Made by a program: the position numbers and the translations under genes
Part shown: positions 1 to 7,930 of the stretch, piece by piece
Position numbering within the stretch: the stretch's first letter is position 1
Layout: each line of letters opens with the position of its first letter
The notes under the pieces: generated by a model
The model's database searches: none
What the model saw: only the letters and a program-made list of their open reading frames with translations
What the model was told of the DNA's origin: nothing
Source: Fulvivirga marina
GTDB taxonomy: Bacteria > Bacteroidota > Bacteroidia > Cytophagales > Cyclobacteriaceae
Assembly (NCBI RefSeq): GCF_016775155.1
Contig: NZ_JAEUGD010000061.1
Location: 1-64,000 of the forward strand
Length of the DNA stretch: 64,000 bases
Direction of reading: 5' to 3'

Positions 1-2
1 AA

Positions 3-38
3 AAAGGCTGGCGATAGAATTTTCGCCAGCCTTTCTTT
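3..38. terminator. Bidirectional intrinsic terminator
   Basis: A 12-bp perfect stem (positions 3-14 pairing with 23-34) encloses an 8-nt loop. It is followed by T-rich sequence on the + strand and by a run of five T on the - strand. It lies about 50 bp past the stop of the leader-peptide gene on the - strand and most likely ends that transcript. Confidence 0.85.
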
Positions 39-85
39 TGAGAGACTTTTGAGACAGCCTCTTTTTTGTTTCTAACCTGCGCTTC

Positions 86-337
86 TTATTGACACGGACT
101 GCAATGCAAAGGCTCATTGGTATCACATGGTCTATGCGTATACCAATTGTTAGGGTTACAAGAGTCATATGTACCTCCTCCTCCGCCACCGCCGCCATCG
201 TCAGGGCATCCTGCCCACCCAGCGGTACATCCATAGGTAAGATACCCTCCTTTAATGGTTTGAGCATTATCACTCAGTTCTTGAGTAACAAAGCTTTTAA
301 CTTTTAGCTCTCCAATTTTAAGTTTCTTTTTCTTCAT
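86..337 (-). CDS. Double-glycine leader peptide, putative RiPP/bacteriocin precursor
   Basis: An 83-residue precursor. Residues 1-31 form a lysine-rich leader (MKKKKLKIGELKVKSFVT, then acidic/polar residues) ending in the Gly-Gly at 30-31 that C39 peptidases cut after. The KVKSFVT segment resembles leaders of pinensin-type Bacteroidota lanthipeptides, from memory of that family. The predicted core is 52 residues, with six Cys, several Thr/Ser, and an uninterrupted run of eight Gly in its middle. The even Cys number would suit three disulfides, or thioether rings if a modifying enzyme exists elsewhere. The C39 exporter gene lies 161 bp upstream on the same strand, so export and leader removal by that protein is a strong inference. 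No LanB, LanC or LanM-type enzyme lies in the window. Confidence 0.8.
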   Translation of the reverse strand: MKKKKLKIGELKVKSFVTQELSDNAQTIKGGYLTYGCTAGWAGCPDDGGGGGGGGTYDSCNPNNWYTHRPCDTNEPLHCSPCQ

Positions 338-498
338 GGTAATGAATTTTAACTAATCTAATCATTTCAATTATTTTAAAATTAAAAAAGAAAAGTTCAA
401 TTACTTAGAAGAAAAATATCAAATTAAACCAACAACTTACATACGTAAGATGCATTAACAAGTCGTTCAAGATTTAAAAAGAGCAAGCTTAATAGGGT
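338..498 (-). other. AT-rich spacer between exporter and leader peptide
   Basis: 161 bp of very AT-rich DNA separates the exporter stop from the peptide start. The length leaves room for a separate promoter. I see no exact TAnnTTTG box on the - strand, only near matches, and a small CTTAC-n4-GTAAG inverted repeat near 442-455. No terminator is visible here, so read-through from the exporter is possible. Confidence 0.4.
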
Positions 499-2691
499 TT
501 AATTACCCAGCTCAAGCTGGTTTTTAACAAGGCGATAGTAATCCCCTCTCTTCGCAGTCAACTCTGCATGTGTACCTATTTCAGTAATATGACCTTTATC
601 GAGTACAATGATCTGATCTGCATTCTTTACTGTACTTAAACGGTGTGCCACTACAATTACAGTACGACCTACAAAAAAGCGGTCAAGGTTTTCCATGATA
701 ACTTTTTCGTTATTAGCATCTAGGGCATTAGTAGCCTCGTCAAAGTATATGTATTCAGGACTTTTGTACACCGCTCTGGCGATCAGTATTCTCTGTTTTT
801 GCCCCTGACTCAAGCCATGCCCATCATTACCGATCTTGGTGTTGTACCCCAATGGAAGTGACTCTATGAACTCCTGTATGTTGGCGACCTTTACAGCATA
901 GAGTAGCTTTTCTTTATTGATATAGTCATCCTTAATCGATATATTCTTTGCTATGGTATCAGAGAATATAAATCCATCTTGCAATACAGCCCCACATTTA
1001 TCTCTCCATAATCTGTTACTATAGTTATTCAAATTAATATCACCAAGCCTGATCTCGCCCTGCGAAGGCTCGTAAAACTTAAGCAAGAGCTTAACCAAAG
1101 TTGTTTTTCCGCTTCCACTAGCCCCTACAATAGCAGTAACTTTGCCTTCTGGAATTTCAAGACTAATATCCTTTAAGGCATACTCCGAATGAGGGCCTTC
1201 ATACTGGAAAGATACATTGTCCAATTTTAAGGATTTATCTTCAGGGAAGATAGTAATTTTCTCTTCGTTGATATCCTCTTCATCTTCCTGACCATGAATT
1301 TCTCCAAGCCTTTCCAAGCTTATCTTTGCATCCTGCGCCGTATGGATAAAGCCTACCAACTGATTAATGGGAGCGTTCAACTGGCCTATGATATACTGGA
1401 TGGCCAACATCATACCCAGTGTAATATCTCCATCAATAACAGCCTTTGCTGCCAAAAACGTTATTACAATATTTTTAAGCTCATTGATAAATGAAGAACC
1501 GGCCTCCTGGTATTGGTTCAGGGCCAGCCCACTAATACTTACTTTGAACAGTTTTGCCTGTATCCTCTCCCACTCCCAACGCTTTTGCTTTTCGCTATTA
1601 TGCAACTTAATTTCCTGCATACCAGTAATCAACTGGATTAGGTTACTTTGGTTGCTTGACATCTGATCAAAGCGTTTGTAATCCAGATCTCGCCTCTTCT
1701 TCATAAAGATCATGATCCAAGCCATGTAAATAGCACTACCTATAAAAAAGATCGTGAAGATCTTTAAATCATAAACGGCCAGCACAACCCCAAAAATAAT
1801 GAGGTTGATGAATGAGAAAAGAATATTTAAAGTTGAAGAGGTCAGAAATGATTCTATCCTGCTATGATCACCAATTCGCTGAAGCAAATCACCAATCATT
1901 TTGGTATCGAAGAACGAAACTGGAAGTCGCATCAGCTTGATCAGAAAATCAGAAAGAATAGAAATGTTTATCCTTGTACCCAAATGAAGCAGTATCCAGC
2001 CCCTTATAAACTCAACGGCTGTTCTACTAAAGAATAACATCAACTGAGCTATCAAAATGAGGGTAACAAAGTTCAGGTCCTGATTTTGTATCCCTATATC
2101 AACAATAGACTGCGTTAAAAAAGGAAAAATCAGCTGAAGTATACTTCCCACCAGCATACCTATAAAAAGCTGGGTAATGAACTTCCTGTAAGGTCTTAAG
2201 TACTTGAAAAGAAAATGAAACCCTGACTTATTTACTTTTTCATCTTCAGTAGTATAGAAGTCCGGCGCTGGCTCCATCAAAAGAACAACACCTATCTCCT
2301 GACCGTTATCCGTATCGCTTAGCCAGCCATCAAGGAACTCTTCCTTGGTCAATCTAACCAGTCCATGCGCTGGATCAGAGACGAGCACGTAATTCTTCTT
2401 AAACCCATAGACCACTATAAAGTGCTGTTGTCTCCAGTGGGCTATAAAAGGCGTGGGAGCTTCCTCCTTTAATTTATCAAAGGGAATCTTGGCCGCGAGG
2501 GTACGAAAACCAATAGACTCCGCAGCATCACTAATACCCAACAAAGAAACCCCCTCTCTGGTAATATAGCTCTTATCCCTGAGTGTTTGTAGGGAGTAAC
2601 TTTTGCCATAATATTTGGCAATTATCCTTAAACAGGTAGGACCGCAGTCCATGGCATCCAGTTGTCGATAATGTGGGAATTTCTTTAGCAT
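499..2691 (-). CDS. Peptidase-C39 domain ABC exporter (bacteriocin-type)
   Basis: A 730-residue inner-membrane ABC exporter that should cleave double-glycine leaders and export the peptide. Residues 1-140 are a C39 cysteine peptidase with catalytic Cys16 (in AMDCGPTC), His90 and Asp106, all intact. A six-helix transmembrane domain spans about 165-450. The nucleotide-binding domain has Walker A at 523-531 (GASGSGKTT), signature LSQGQ at 627-631, Walker B ending in FDEAT at 650-654 and a switch His near AHRLS. The length matches LanT/ComA/SunT-type transporters. It is the only transport gene next to the leader peptide at 86-337. No membrane-fusion partner is adjacent; the one at 4975-6225 belongs to a different operon. 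Confidence 0.93.
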   Translation of the reverse strand: MLKKFPHYRQLDAMDCGPTCLRIIAKYYGKSYSLQTLRDKSYITREGVSLLGISDAAESIGFRTLAAKIPFDKLKEEAPTPFIAHWRQQHFIVVYGFKKNYVLVSDPAHGLVRLTKEEFLDGWLSDTDNGQEIGVVLLMEPAPDFYTTEDEKVNKSGFHFLFKYLRPYRKFITQLFIGMLVGSILQLIFPFLTQSIVDIGIQNQDLNFVTLILIAQLMLFFSRTAVEFIRGWILLHLGTRINISILSDFLIKLMRLPVSFFDTKMIGDLLQRIGDHSRIESFLTSSTLNILFSFINLIIFGVVLAVYDLKIFTIFFIGSAIYMAWIMIFMKKRRDLDYKRFDQMSSNQSNLIQLITGMQEIKLHNSEKQKRWEWERIQAKLFKVSISGLALNQYQEAGSSFINELKNIVITFLAAKAVIDGDITLGMMLAIQYIIGQLNAPINQLVGFIHTAQDAKISLERLGEIHGQEDEEDINEEKITIFPEDKSLKLDNVSFQYEGPHSEYALKDISLEIPEGKVTAIVGASGSGKTTLVKLLLKFYEPSQGEIRLGDINLNNYSNRLWRDKCGAVLQDGFIFSDTIAKNISIKDDYINKEKLLYAVKVANIQEFIESLPLGYNTKIGNDGHGLSQGQKQRILIARAVYKSPEYIYFDEATNALDANNEKVIMENLDRFFVGRTVIVVAHRLSTVKNADQIIVLDKGHITEIGTHAELTAKRGDYYRLVKNQLELGN

Positions 2692-2988
2692 AGGTCGATT
2701 AAAAGAGTCGTGAACTTACTAAATTGGTTTTAGTATGCCAAGATTTTATAGGAGTTGAAAATGATAATACACTGTTTTCTGGTATAAGAACCTTGAAAAG
2801 AGAAGAATATCCCTACAAATGGGGATATCACTCCGTAATGCTTTCCCTGTTCACCATTAGCCCTTTAAAAAGGCTCATATGAAATTTCTATTACACAAGT
2901 AAGATTAAAGACACAATTTGTTATGCATTCATAACAAATTGTGCTTTCTTCGCCATTTACCTAAACATTTTTAACCTAACCTAAAATT
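2692..2988. other. Intergenic region between divergent exporter and lipoprotein genes
   Basis: 297 bp without a credible gene, holding both upstream regions of a divergent pair. The only strong structure is the palindrome at 2912-2943. A smaller interrupted repeat (AGCCC..GGCT) lies near 2859-2876. I see no exact TAnnTTTG box for either gene. Confidence 0.5.
2912..2943. promoter_or_regulatory. Perfect 14-bp inverted repeat upstream of lipoprotein gene
   Basis: Arms 2912-2925 (CACAATTTGTTATG) and 2930-2943 are exact reverse complements around a 4-nt CATT centre. The element sits 45 bp before the start codon at 2989. It could be a regulator-binding operator or an RNA hairpin in the 5' leader. 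It lacks a good T run, so a simple terminator is less likely. Confidence 0.55.
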
Positions 2989-4143
2989 ATGATGAAAAAA
3001 CTTTTATCAGTATTATCTATCGGGCTTTATCTGATAGTATTTACAGCATGTGATGAAAATGAAGTAAAACCCGAGTCTTCAAATCAAAGTCAAGATCCAT
3101 CATTGGACGCTGTGGCTCAAAATATTGCTGAGTTATTAAATGAAGATGAATCTTTCAACAGTTTTACAGCCGTGCTCGAGCAACAGGCTGTAGGTATTAA
3201 GCTGGCTGAAGTACTTACAATGATTGACGCTAATCAAAAAGATGGCTCTTCTCTTTCTAACTTAAAAGCTTCAGCTCAATACTATGACAATCAACTAAAA
3301 ACAAATGAAGCCCCTGAAGTGGTAGAGATACCCGAGGTATGGCTTTATAAGCCTGAAGGAGCAAGTGTAAACAAGAAGGATATCTTAGTGGCTTACCCTC
3401 CTACTGGCAAAGAAGAAGACTGGACAAAGGTAAAGGCTTATACGCTTGACAAAAAAGTAGTATACCTAGACCCTAACAAAGAGCCTAATGTACCTGTAGT
3501 AGTTGTAGATAACCATGGCTTTGAAGCATTCAAAGTGGAAGTTAGCTATATCAACAAGCAATTGAAGGAAGCTGGTTTCCAGAAAAAGATGTTATCATCG
3601 AAAGTTACATCCAAAACTGCTGCTGCCGGTTTAGAAACTACAAAACTGAACAAAATCAGACTTAACGATGATGAAGAGCCATGGATAAGCGGTTCTGCTG
3701 AAATTTATGCTGTTACCTCTGGTATAAGAAACAGCAGCAATGAGGCTGAGGTTGCTGTTATTCCTATGTACTACCTTGACAAAGAAGACAAAGACTATTA
3801 CCCTAATCAGATTATGCTTTTCTGGGATGACTACGCTTACCAGGCTGCAAACATTCAGCTTTTCGAAAAAGATGACAACCATAACTATCAGGACATGGTG
3901 TCTATGCTTGTGAAGGAATTAAGTTCACTAGCAGGAACTTTAAGCGGACACACTTGGATCACTGCATTAGGAGTAATTGGTGCAGCTATAGTAGATGCTA
4001 TACCTGCCAGCTTCTGGACTAATGATGATGATTATGTTGACTCTTTCTATACCATAGAAAAAAATAAGTACTACACTAACTATTACGGAGCAAGAGGAAA
4101 TGCAAAAGTTAATATGAGCCCTTATTTTATACCTGCCAACTAA
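2989..4143 (+). CDS. Surface lipoprotein of unknown function
   Basis: A 384-residue predicted lipoprotein: a hydrophobic signal peptide ends in the lipobox FTAC, with Cys21 as the lipidation site, followed by an acidic, Ser-rich linker. The mature part has no catalytic motif that I recognise. It contains a segment around residues 110-175 with WLYKP, VAYPP and PVVVVDNHG, and a C-terminal stretch with YPNQIMLFW and TNDDDYVDSFYT. The overall pattern recalls a family of secreted proteins annotated as DUF3103-like, but I hold this weakly. It is transcribed away from the bacteriocin exporter behind a strong palindrome. A terminator follows 24 bp after the stop, so it is probably monocistronic. Confidence 0.8.
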   Translation: MMKKLLSVLSIGLYLIVFTACDENEVKPESSNQSQDPSLDAVAQNIAELLNEDESFNSFTAVLEQQAVGIKLAEVLTMIDANQKDGSSLSNLKASAQYYDNQLKTNEAPEVVEIPEVWLYKPEGASVNKKDILVAYPPTGKEEDWTKVKAYTLDKKVVYLDPNKEPNVPVVVVDNHGFEAFKVEVSYINKQLKEAGFQKKMLSSKVTSKTAAAGLETTKLNKIRLNDDEEPWISGSAEIYAVTSGIRNSSNEAEVAVIPMYYLDKEDKDYYPNQIMLFWDDYAYQAANIQLFEKDDNHNYQDMVSMLVKELSSLAGTLSGHTWITALGVIGAAIVDAIPASFWTNDDDYVDSFYTIEKNKYYTNYYGARGNAKVNMSPYFIPAN

Positions 4144-4167
4144 GGCAATCAGGCTCATTTAATGAAT

Positions 4168-4205
4168 AAAAAATGCCACTGAACAATTTCAGTGGCATTT
4201 TTTTA
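4168..4205. terminator. Bidirectional terminator between convergent genes
   Basis: A 15-bp A/T-flanked stem (AATGCCACTGAA with its complement) and a short loop, with A and T tracts on either side. It serves the lipoprotein gene on the + strand and the ABC ATPase gene on the - strand. Confidence 0.9.
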
Positions 4206-4232
4206 TTTTGAGTTATGACCTTGGAGTTAACC

Positions 4233-4922
4233 TTATATATGGAATTGCTCCTTAATATTCTCCGTAACAACTTTACCATCAAACAGATTGATAACCCTGT
4301 GGGCATAGTTTGCATCATAAGGCGAGTGAGTTACCATGATGATTGTTGTTCCCTCCTCATTCAACTCGGCTAAAAGTTTCATTACTTCTTCACCGTTTGC
4401 TGAATCCAGGTTACCCGTAGGCTCATCCGCAAGTATAACTTTAGGTTTAGCAACAATAGCACGGGCAATAGCCACCCTTTGCTGCTGACCTCCTGAAAGC
4501 TGCTGAGGAAAATGGTTTCTTCTGTGCATGATATTCATTCTTTCCAGCACTTCCTCCACCCTTTGCTTTCTTTCTGCAGAAGGAACTTTCAAATATAATA
4601 ATGGAAGCTCTACGTTTTCAAACACTGTCAACTCATCTATCAGGTTAAAGCTTTGGAATACAAAACCAATAGACCCCTTACGAAGCTGTGCACGCTGACG
4701 CTCAGAGTAATGAGACACCTCATGCTCTCCGAAATAGTATTCCCCATCTGAAGGGTTATCCAAAAGTCCAAGAATATTCAACAATGTAGATTTTCCACAT
4801 CCGGAAGGTCCCATTATAGCGACAAACTCTCCTTCTTTAATTTCTATGTTTATACTATTCAGAGCAGTAGTTTCAACTTCATCCGTAGTATAAACCTTTT
4901 GTAAATTTTTAATTTTTATCAT
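4233..4922 (-). CDS. MacB/LolD-type ABC transporter ATP-binding protein
   Basis: A 229-residue cytoplasmic ATPase of the class that powers MacB/FtsX-type permeases. Walker A is GPSGCGKST (about 38-46), the Q-loop is VFQSFNL, the signature LSGGQQQR (about 142-149), Walker B ILADEPTGNLDS and the switch is MVTHSPYD. DEPTGNLDS is diagnostic of this class. The gene follows the membrane-fusion protein at 4975-6225 (52 bp gap) in one - strand operon. No FtsX/MacB permease is present on either side, so the partner must be encoded elsewhere. The operon is likely controlled by the divergent NtrC-type regulator. Confidence 0.93.
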   Translation of the reverse strand: MIKIKNLQKVYTTDEVETTALNSINIEIKEGEFVAIMGPSGCGKSTLLNILGLLDNPSDGEYYFGEHEVSHYSERQRAQLRKGSIGFVFQSFNLIDELTVFENVELPLLYLKVPSAERKQRVEEVLERMNIMHRRNHFPQQLSGGQQQRVAIARAIVAKPKVILADEPTGNLDSANGEEVMKLLAELNEEGTTIIMVTHSPYDANYAHRVINLFDGKVVTENIKEQFHI

Positions 4923-4974
4923 GGCATAAGTGTTTTAATGATTATCTATTAATCAGTTTTGACCTTTATTATTT

Positions 4975-6225
4975 CTATTGTAATACTAGTACTTCATTGT
5001 CTCCGAAATTATCGTAGCTGGATGTAATAACACGATCACCAGGCTCAAGTCCTTCCAACACCTCAAAGTGTTCGGTATTTTTCCTTCCAAGCCTTATGCT
5101 TCTTTTCTCTGCCTTAGTTCCGTCTTCACTCACTACAAATACCCAATTACCTCCGGTATCTTTATAAAAACCACCTACAGGCAGTAGCAACTCTTCTGAA
5201 GATTGCCCTAACTCAATTCTCAACCTAAGTGACTGACCTCTTCTAATACCCTCTGGAGCTTCTCCATCAAACTCCATATCTACTTCGAACCTACCATTGG
5301 TGATAGTTGGATAAATATAAGTTATTTTTAAACGGTAATCTTTACCTGCAAAGGTTGTTGTAGCACTAAGTCCAGTTGAAATTCTTGGCAAATATAGTTC
5401 GTCTATTGGCACCCTTACTTTATAGCTCCCCACTCTATCAACCTGCCCCAACCGCTGACCAGATGTAACTGCTTGCCCTTCAAAGAGTGGTTGTGTAGAA
5501 AGTTGCCCTTCTATTGGTGATTTAATGATTAAATTATCCAATATCTGCCCTACACCTTCAAGACTTTGGGTCATCCTTCTTTCTGAGGTATTAAGCTGCC
5601 CCAGTTGTCTGATTCTTGAAAGCGAGTCATTTCTATAGCTGGCATAGGTAATATCTCTTCTCTTTAAGTTGTACTCGTAATCAGCTGCTGTCTGTTCAAA
5701 ATCCTGCTTTGATATCAGCTTTTTATCAAACAGCATTTTTTGCCTTTTAAACTGCGGCTCAAGTTTCTCAATCTGATTATCAATTAAAGCCAGTGTTTGC
5801 TGCTGCTGAAGGTCGTTTTGTTCAAGTTGCAGCCGGGTTTGTCTTAGCCTGTTTATACTTTCATTCAAGCTTGCTTCCTGCGTCAACACACTTAACTCTC
5901 TGTTAAGGTTTGATAGCTCCACAATTACATCACCTTTTTTCAACATCGCACCACTTTCGGCATGAACCTTTTTAATTGTTCCTCCTTCAATAGCATCCAG
6001 ATAAAAGGTGACACTTGGCTCAACAGTACCTGTCTGGGGTATAAATTCAAGAAAAACACCTCTTTTTACTGTGGCTACGGTTAATTTTTCTTGTTCCACA
6101 TTCAAGCGGGATCTTCTGTCTGCAAAAAACAGTAAATATGCCATAAATCCCACAACGCCCACTGCGCCAAGTATCGTTGCTATGCGTTTAAATGTCCAGG
6201 TCTTCTTTTTAATTTTTCTATCCAT
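4975..6225 (-). CDS. HlyD-family membrane fusion protein / efflux adaptor
   Basis: A 416-residue periplasmic adaptor. One membrane-spanning segment lies at about 15-33. It is followed by the split lipoyl domain (residues about 70-110 and 235-265), an alpha-helical hairpin rich in Gln/Leu heptads (about 110-215), and beta-barrel and membrane-proximal domains to the C-terminus. It would bridge an inner-membrane ABC permease to an outer-membrane factor. It is first in the operon with the MacB-type ATPase, and its start lies about 45 bp from a sigma-54-like promoter at 6271-6287. It is well formed and full length. Confidence 0.9.
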   Translation of the reverse strand: MDRKIKKKTWTFKRIATILGAVGVVGFMAYLLFFADRRSRLNVEQEKLTVATVKRGVFLEFIPQTGTVEPSVTFYLDAIEGGTIKKVHAESGAMLKKGDVIVELSNLNRELSVLTQEASLNESINRLRQTRLQLEQNDLQQQQTLALIDNQIEKLEPQFKRQKMLFDKKLISKQDFEQTAADYEYNLKRRDITYASYRNDSLSRIRQLGQLNTSERRMTQSLEGVGQILDNLIIKSPIEGQLSTQPLFEGQAVTSGQRLGQVDRVGSYKVRVPIDELYLPRISTGLSATTTFAGKDYRLKITYIYPTITNGRFEVDMEFDGEAPEGIRRGQSLRLRIELGQSSEELLLPVGGFYKDTGGNWVFVVSEDGTKAEKRSIRLGRKNTEHFEVLEGLEPGDRVITSSYDNFGDNEVLVLQ

Positions 6226-6270
6226 TAGGAGTATCTGTTAACATCAGTTTCTACAATTCGATATAGCATT

Positions 6271-6287
6271 TGCCAACAAGTGTGCCA
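6271..6287 (-). promoter_or_regulatory. Sigma-54-like -24/-12 promoter for the adaptor/ATPase operon
   Basis: Read on the - strand, the site is TGGCACACTTGTTGGCA. The -24 element TGGCAC is perfect. The -12 element is TTGGCA where the consensus has TTGC, so the GG is followed at the usual 10-bp distance by GG, with GC one base further. The site lies about 45 bp before the start codon, opposite a gene for an NtrC-type sigma-54 activator. Confidence 0.45.
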
Positions 6288-6338
6288 ATTCAATCTCAAT
6301 AGAAGAAAAGGGCCTCAGCTCGTTTTCAGAGTCCGCTA

Positions 6339-6356
6339 ACGTTCATTCATGAACGT
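6339..6356. promoter_or_regulatory. Candidate enhancer site: 8-2-8 perfect inverted repeat
   Basis: ACGTTCAT and its exact complement flank a 2-bp centre. The site is about 55-70 bp upstream of the sigma-54-like element and about 180 bp before the regulator gene. A second, shorter repeat (ACCGTT at 6466-6471 with AACGGT at 6482-6487) lies nearer the regulator. The distance suits an NtrC-family activator-binding site. Confidence 0.4.
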
Positions 6357-6535
6357 GACCGTCCGCCACCGAACATTTTTAATCACACAGTTTAGGACAG
6401 TTGATTTTTTTTATTTAACATAAACCCTCCAAATAAATGGATCAGAACCAATTAAGTGAAATAACACCGTTCGGAGCCATAAACGGTATTAACTTTGTCT
6501 GATAATGAGACGGTTAAGCTCATAAATAAATACAT

Positions 6536-7930
6536 ATGGTAGAAAAGAACAGCAAAACAGGAAAAATCCTGATCGTAGATGACAACGAAGACCTATTAAA
6601 AGCCGCTAAAATCTTTCTTAAAAGACACTTCCTGCAAGTGGATCTGGAAAAGAACCCTGAAGTTATCCCCTCCCTCCTGCACAACGAAAACTATGATGTA
6701 ATACTACTCGACATGAACTTCACCAAAGATGTCAGCAGTGGAAAGGAAGGATACTACTGGCTTGAAAAAATACTTGAAATTGACCCTTCGGCAGTGGTAG
6801 TGCTAATAACCGCGTACGGTGATGTACAGATGGCTGTCAAAGCCATCAAAGCCGGAGCTACTGATTTCGTACTCAAGCCTTGGGAAAATGAAAAACTACT
6901 TGCTACGTTATTCTCTGCTATGAGGCTAAGGGAGTCGCGCCTTGAAATAGAAGACCTTAGAACAAGGCAAAAGCAAATCAACTTGCAGATCAACAATAAA
7001 TATCATGACATCATTGGTCAAAGTGCTGCTATCCATAAAGTATTTGAAACGATAGACCGTGTTGCAGTCACTGATGCCAATGTATTGATCCTGGGCGAAA
7101 ATGGAACCGGAAAAGAGTTAGTAGCCAGAGCTATCCATAAAAACTCAGGAAGAAAAGATCAGGTATTTGTCAACGTAGATCTGGGTTCAGTAAGCGAAAC
7201 ACTATTTGAAAGCGAACTATTCGGTCACAAAAAAGGAGCTTTTACAGATGCTAAGGAAGATAGGTCAGGGCGATTCGAAATAGCGAATGGAGGTACCCTC
7301 TTCCTTGATGAGATCGGCAACTTATCTATGCCTCTACAGGCAAAGCTATTAACCGTACTTCAGAGCAGAAAAGTAAGCCGTGTAGGTGCTAATAAAGAAA
7401 CTAATATTGATATCCGTCTAGTGTGCGCCACCAACATGCCTTTATACGACATGGTCAAAGAGAACAAATTCAGACAAGATCTGCTTTATAGGATAAACAC
7501 CATCGAAATTGAGCTTCCCCCACTTAGAGAACGGCTTGAAGATATCCCTTTACTTGCTAATCACTTCCTTGAACACTACAGCAAAAAGTACAATAAACAT
7601 GTAAGCAAAATCAGCGATGCCGCCGTCAGCAGAATGCAGAAACACAGCTGGCCCGGAAATATCAGGGAAATACAACACGCAATAGAACGTGCCGTAATTA
7701 TGAGCAACTCACAGGTGCTTCAGCCTGAAGATTTTAACCTCAATGCCCAAACTCAGTCTACCCCAGAGGGTGACAATGTAATGTTGGACCAGTTTAAGCT
7801 TGAAGATGTAGAAAAAATACTTATCCGCAAAGTACTTAAAAAGTACAATGGCAATATTACCCAAGCAGCATCTGAGCTTGGACTTACCCGCTCTTCATTG
7901 TATCGCAGATTAGAAAAATATGGGCTTTAA
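6536..7930 (+). CDS. NtrC-family sigma-54-dependent response regulator
   Basis: A 464-residue transcription activator with three domains. The receiver domain covers about 10-125 with phosphoacceptor Asp59. The AAA+ sigma-54 interaction domain covers about 158-390, with Walker A GENGTGKE at 187-194, the sigma-54 loop GAFTDA at 234-239 in place of GAFTGA, and Walker B LFLDEIG near 255-261. The C-terminal Fis-type helix-turn-helix (NITQAASELGLTRSSLYRR) is intact. The gene overlaps the downstream kinase gene by 11 bp, so the two form a pair. It is divergent from the adaptor/ATPase operon, the natural target. Confidence 0.95.
   Translation: MVEKNSKTGKILIVDDNEDLLKAAKIFLKRHFLQVDLEKNPEVIPSLLHNENYDVILLDMNFTKDVSSGKEGYYWLEKILEIDPSAVVVLITAYGDVQMAVKAIKAGATDFVLKPWENEKLLATLFSAMRLRESRLEIEDLRTRQKQINLQINNKYHDIIGQSAAIHKVFETIDRVAVTDANVLILGENGTGKELVARAIHKNSGRKDQVFVNVDLGSVSETLFESELFGHKKGAFTDAKEDRSGRFEIANGGTLFLDEIGNLSMPLQAKLLTVLQSRKVSRVGANKETNIDIRLVCATNMPLYDMVKENKFRQDLLYRINTIEIELPPLRERLEDIPLLANHFLEHYSKKYNKHVSKISDAAVSRMQKHSWPGNIREIQHAIERAVIMSNSQVLQPEDFNLNAQTQSTPEGDNVMLDQFKLEDVEKILIRKVLKKYNGNITQAASELGLTRSSLYRRLEKYGL

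Noticed and set aside
4958-4966. A single TTTGACCTT copy between the adaptor and ATPase genes, the same 9-mer as the 61691-61733 array
   Set aside because: Only one copy, in a different setting; most likely a chance match.
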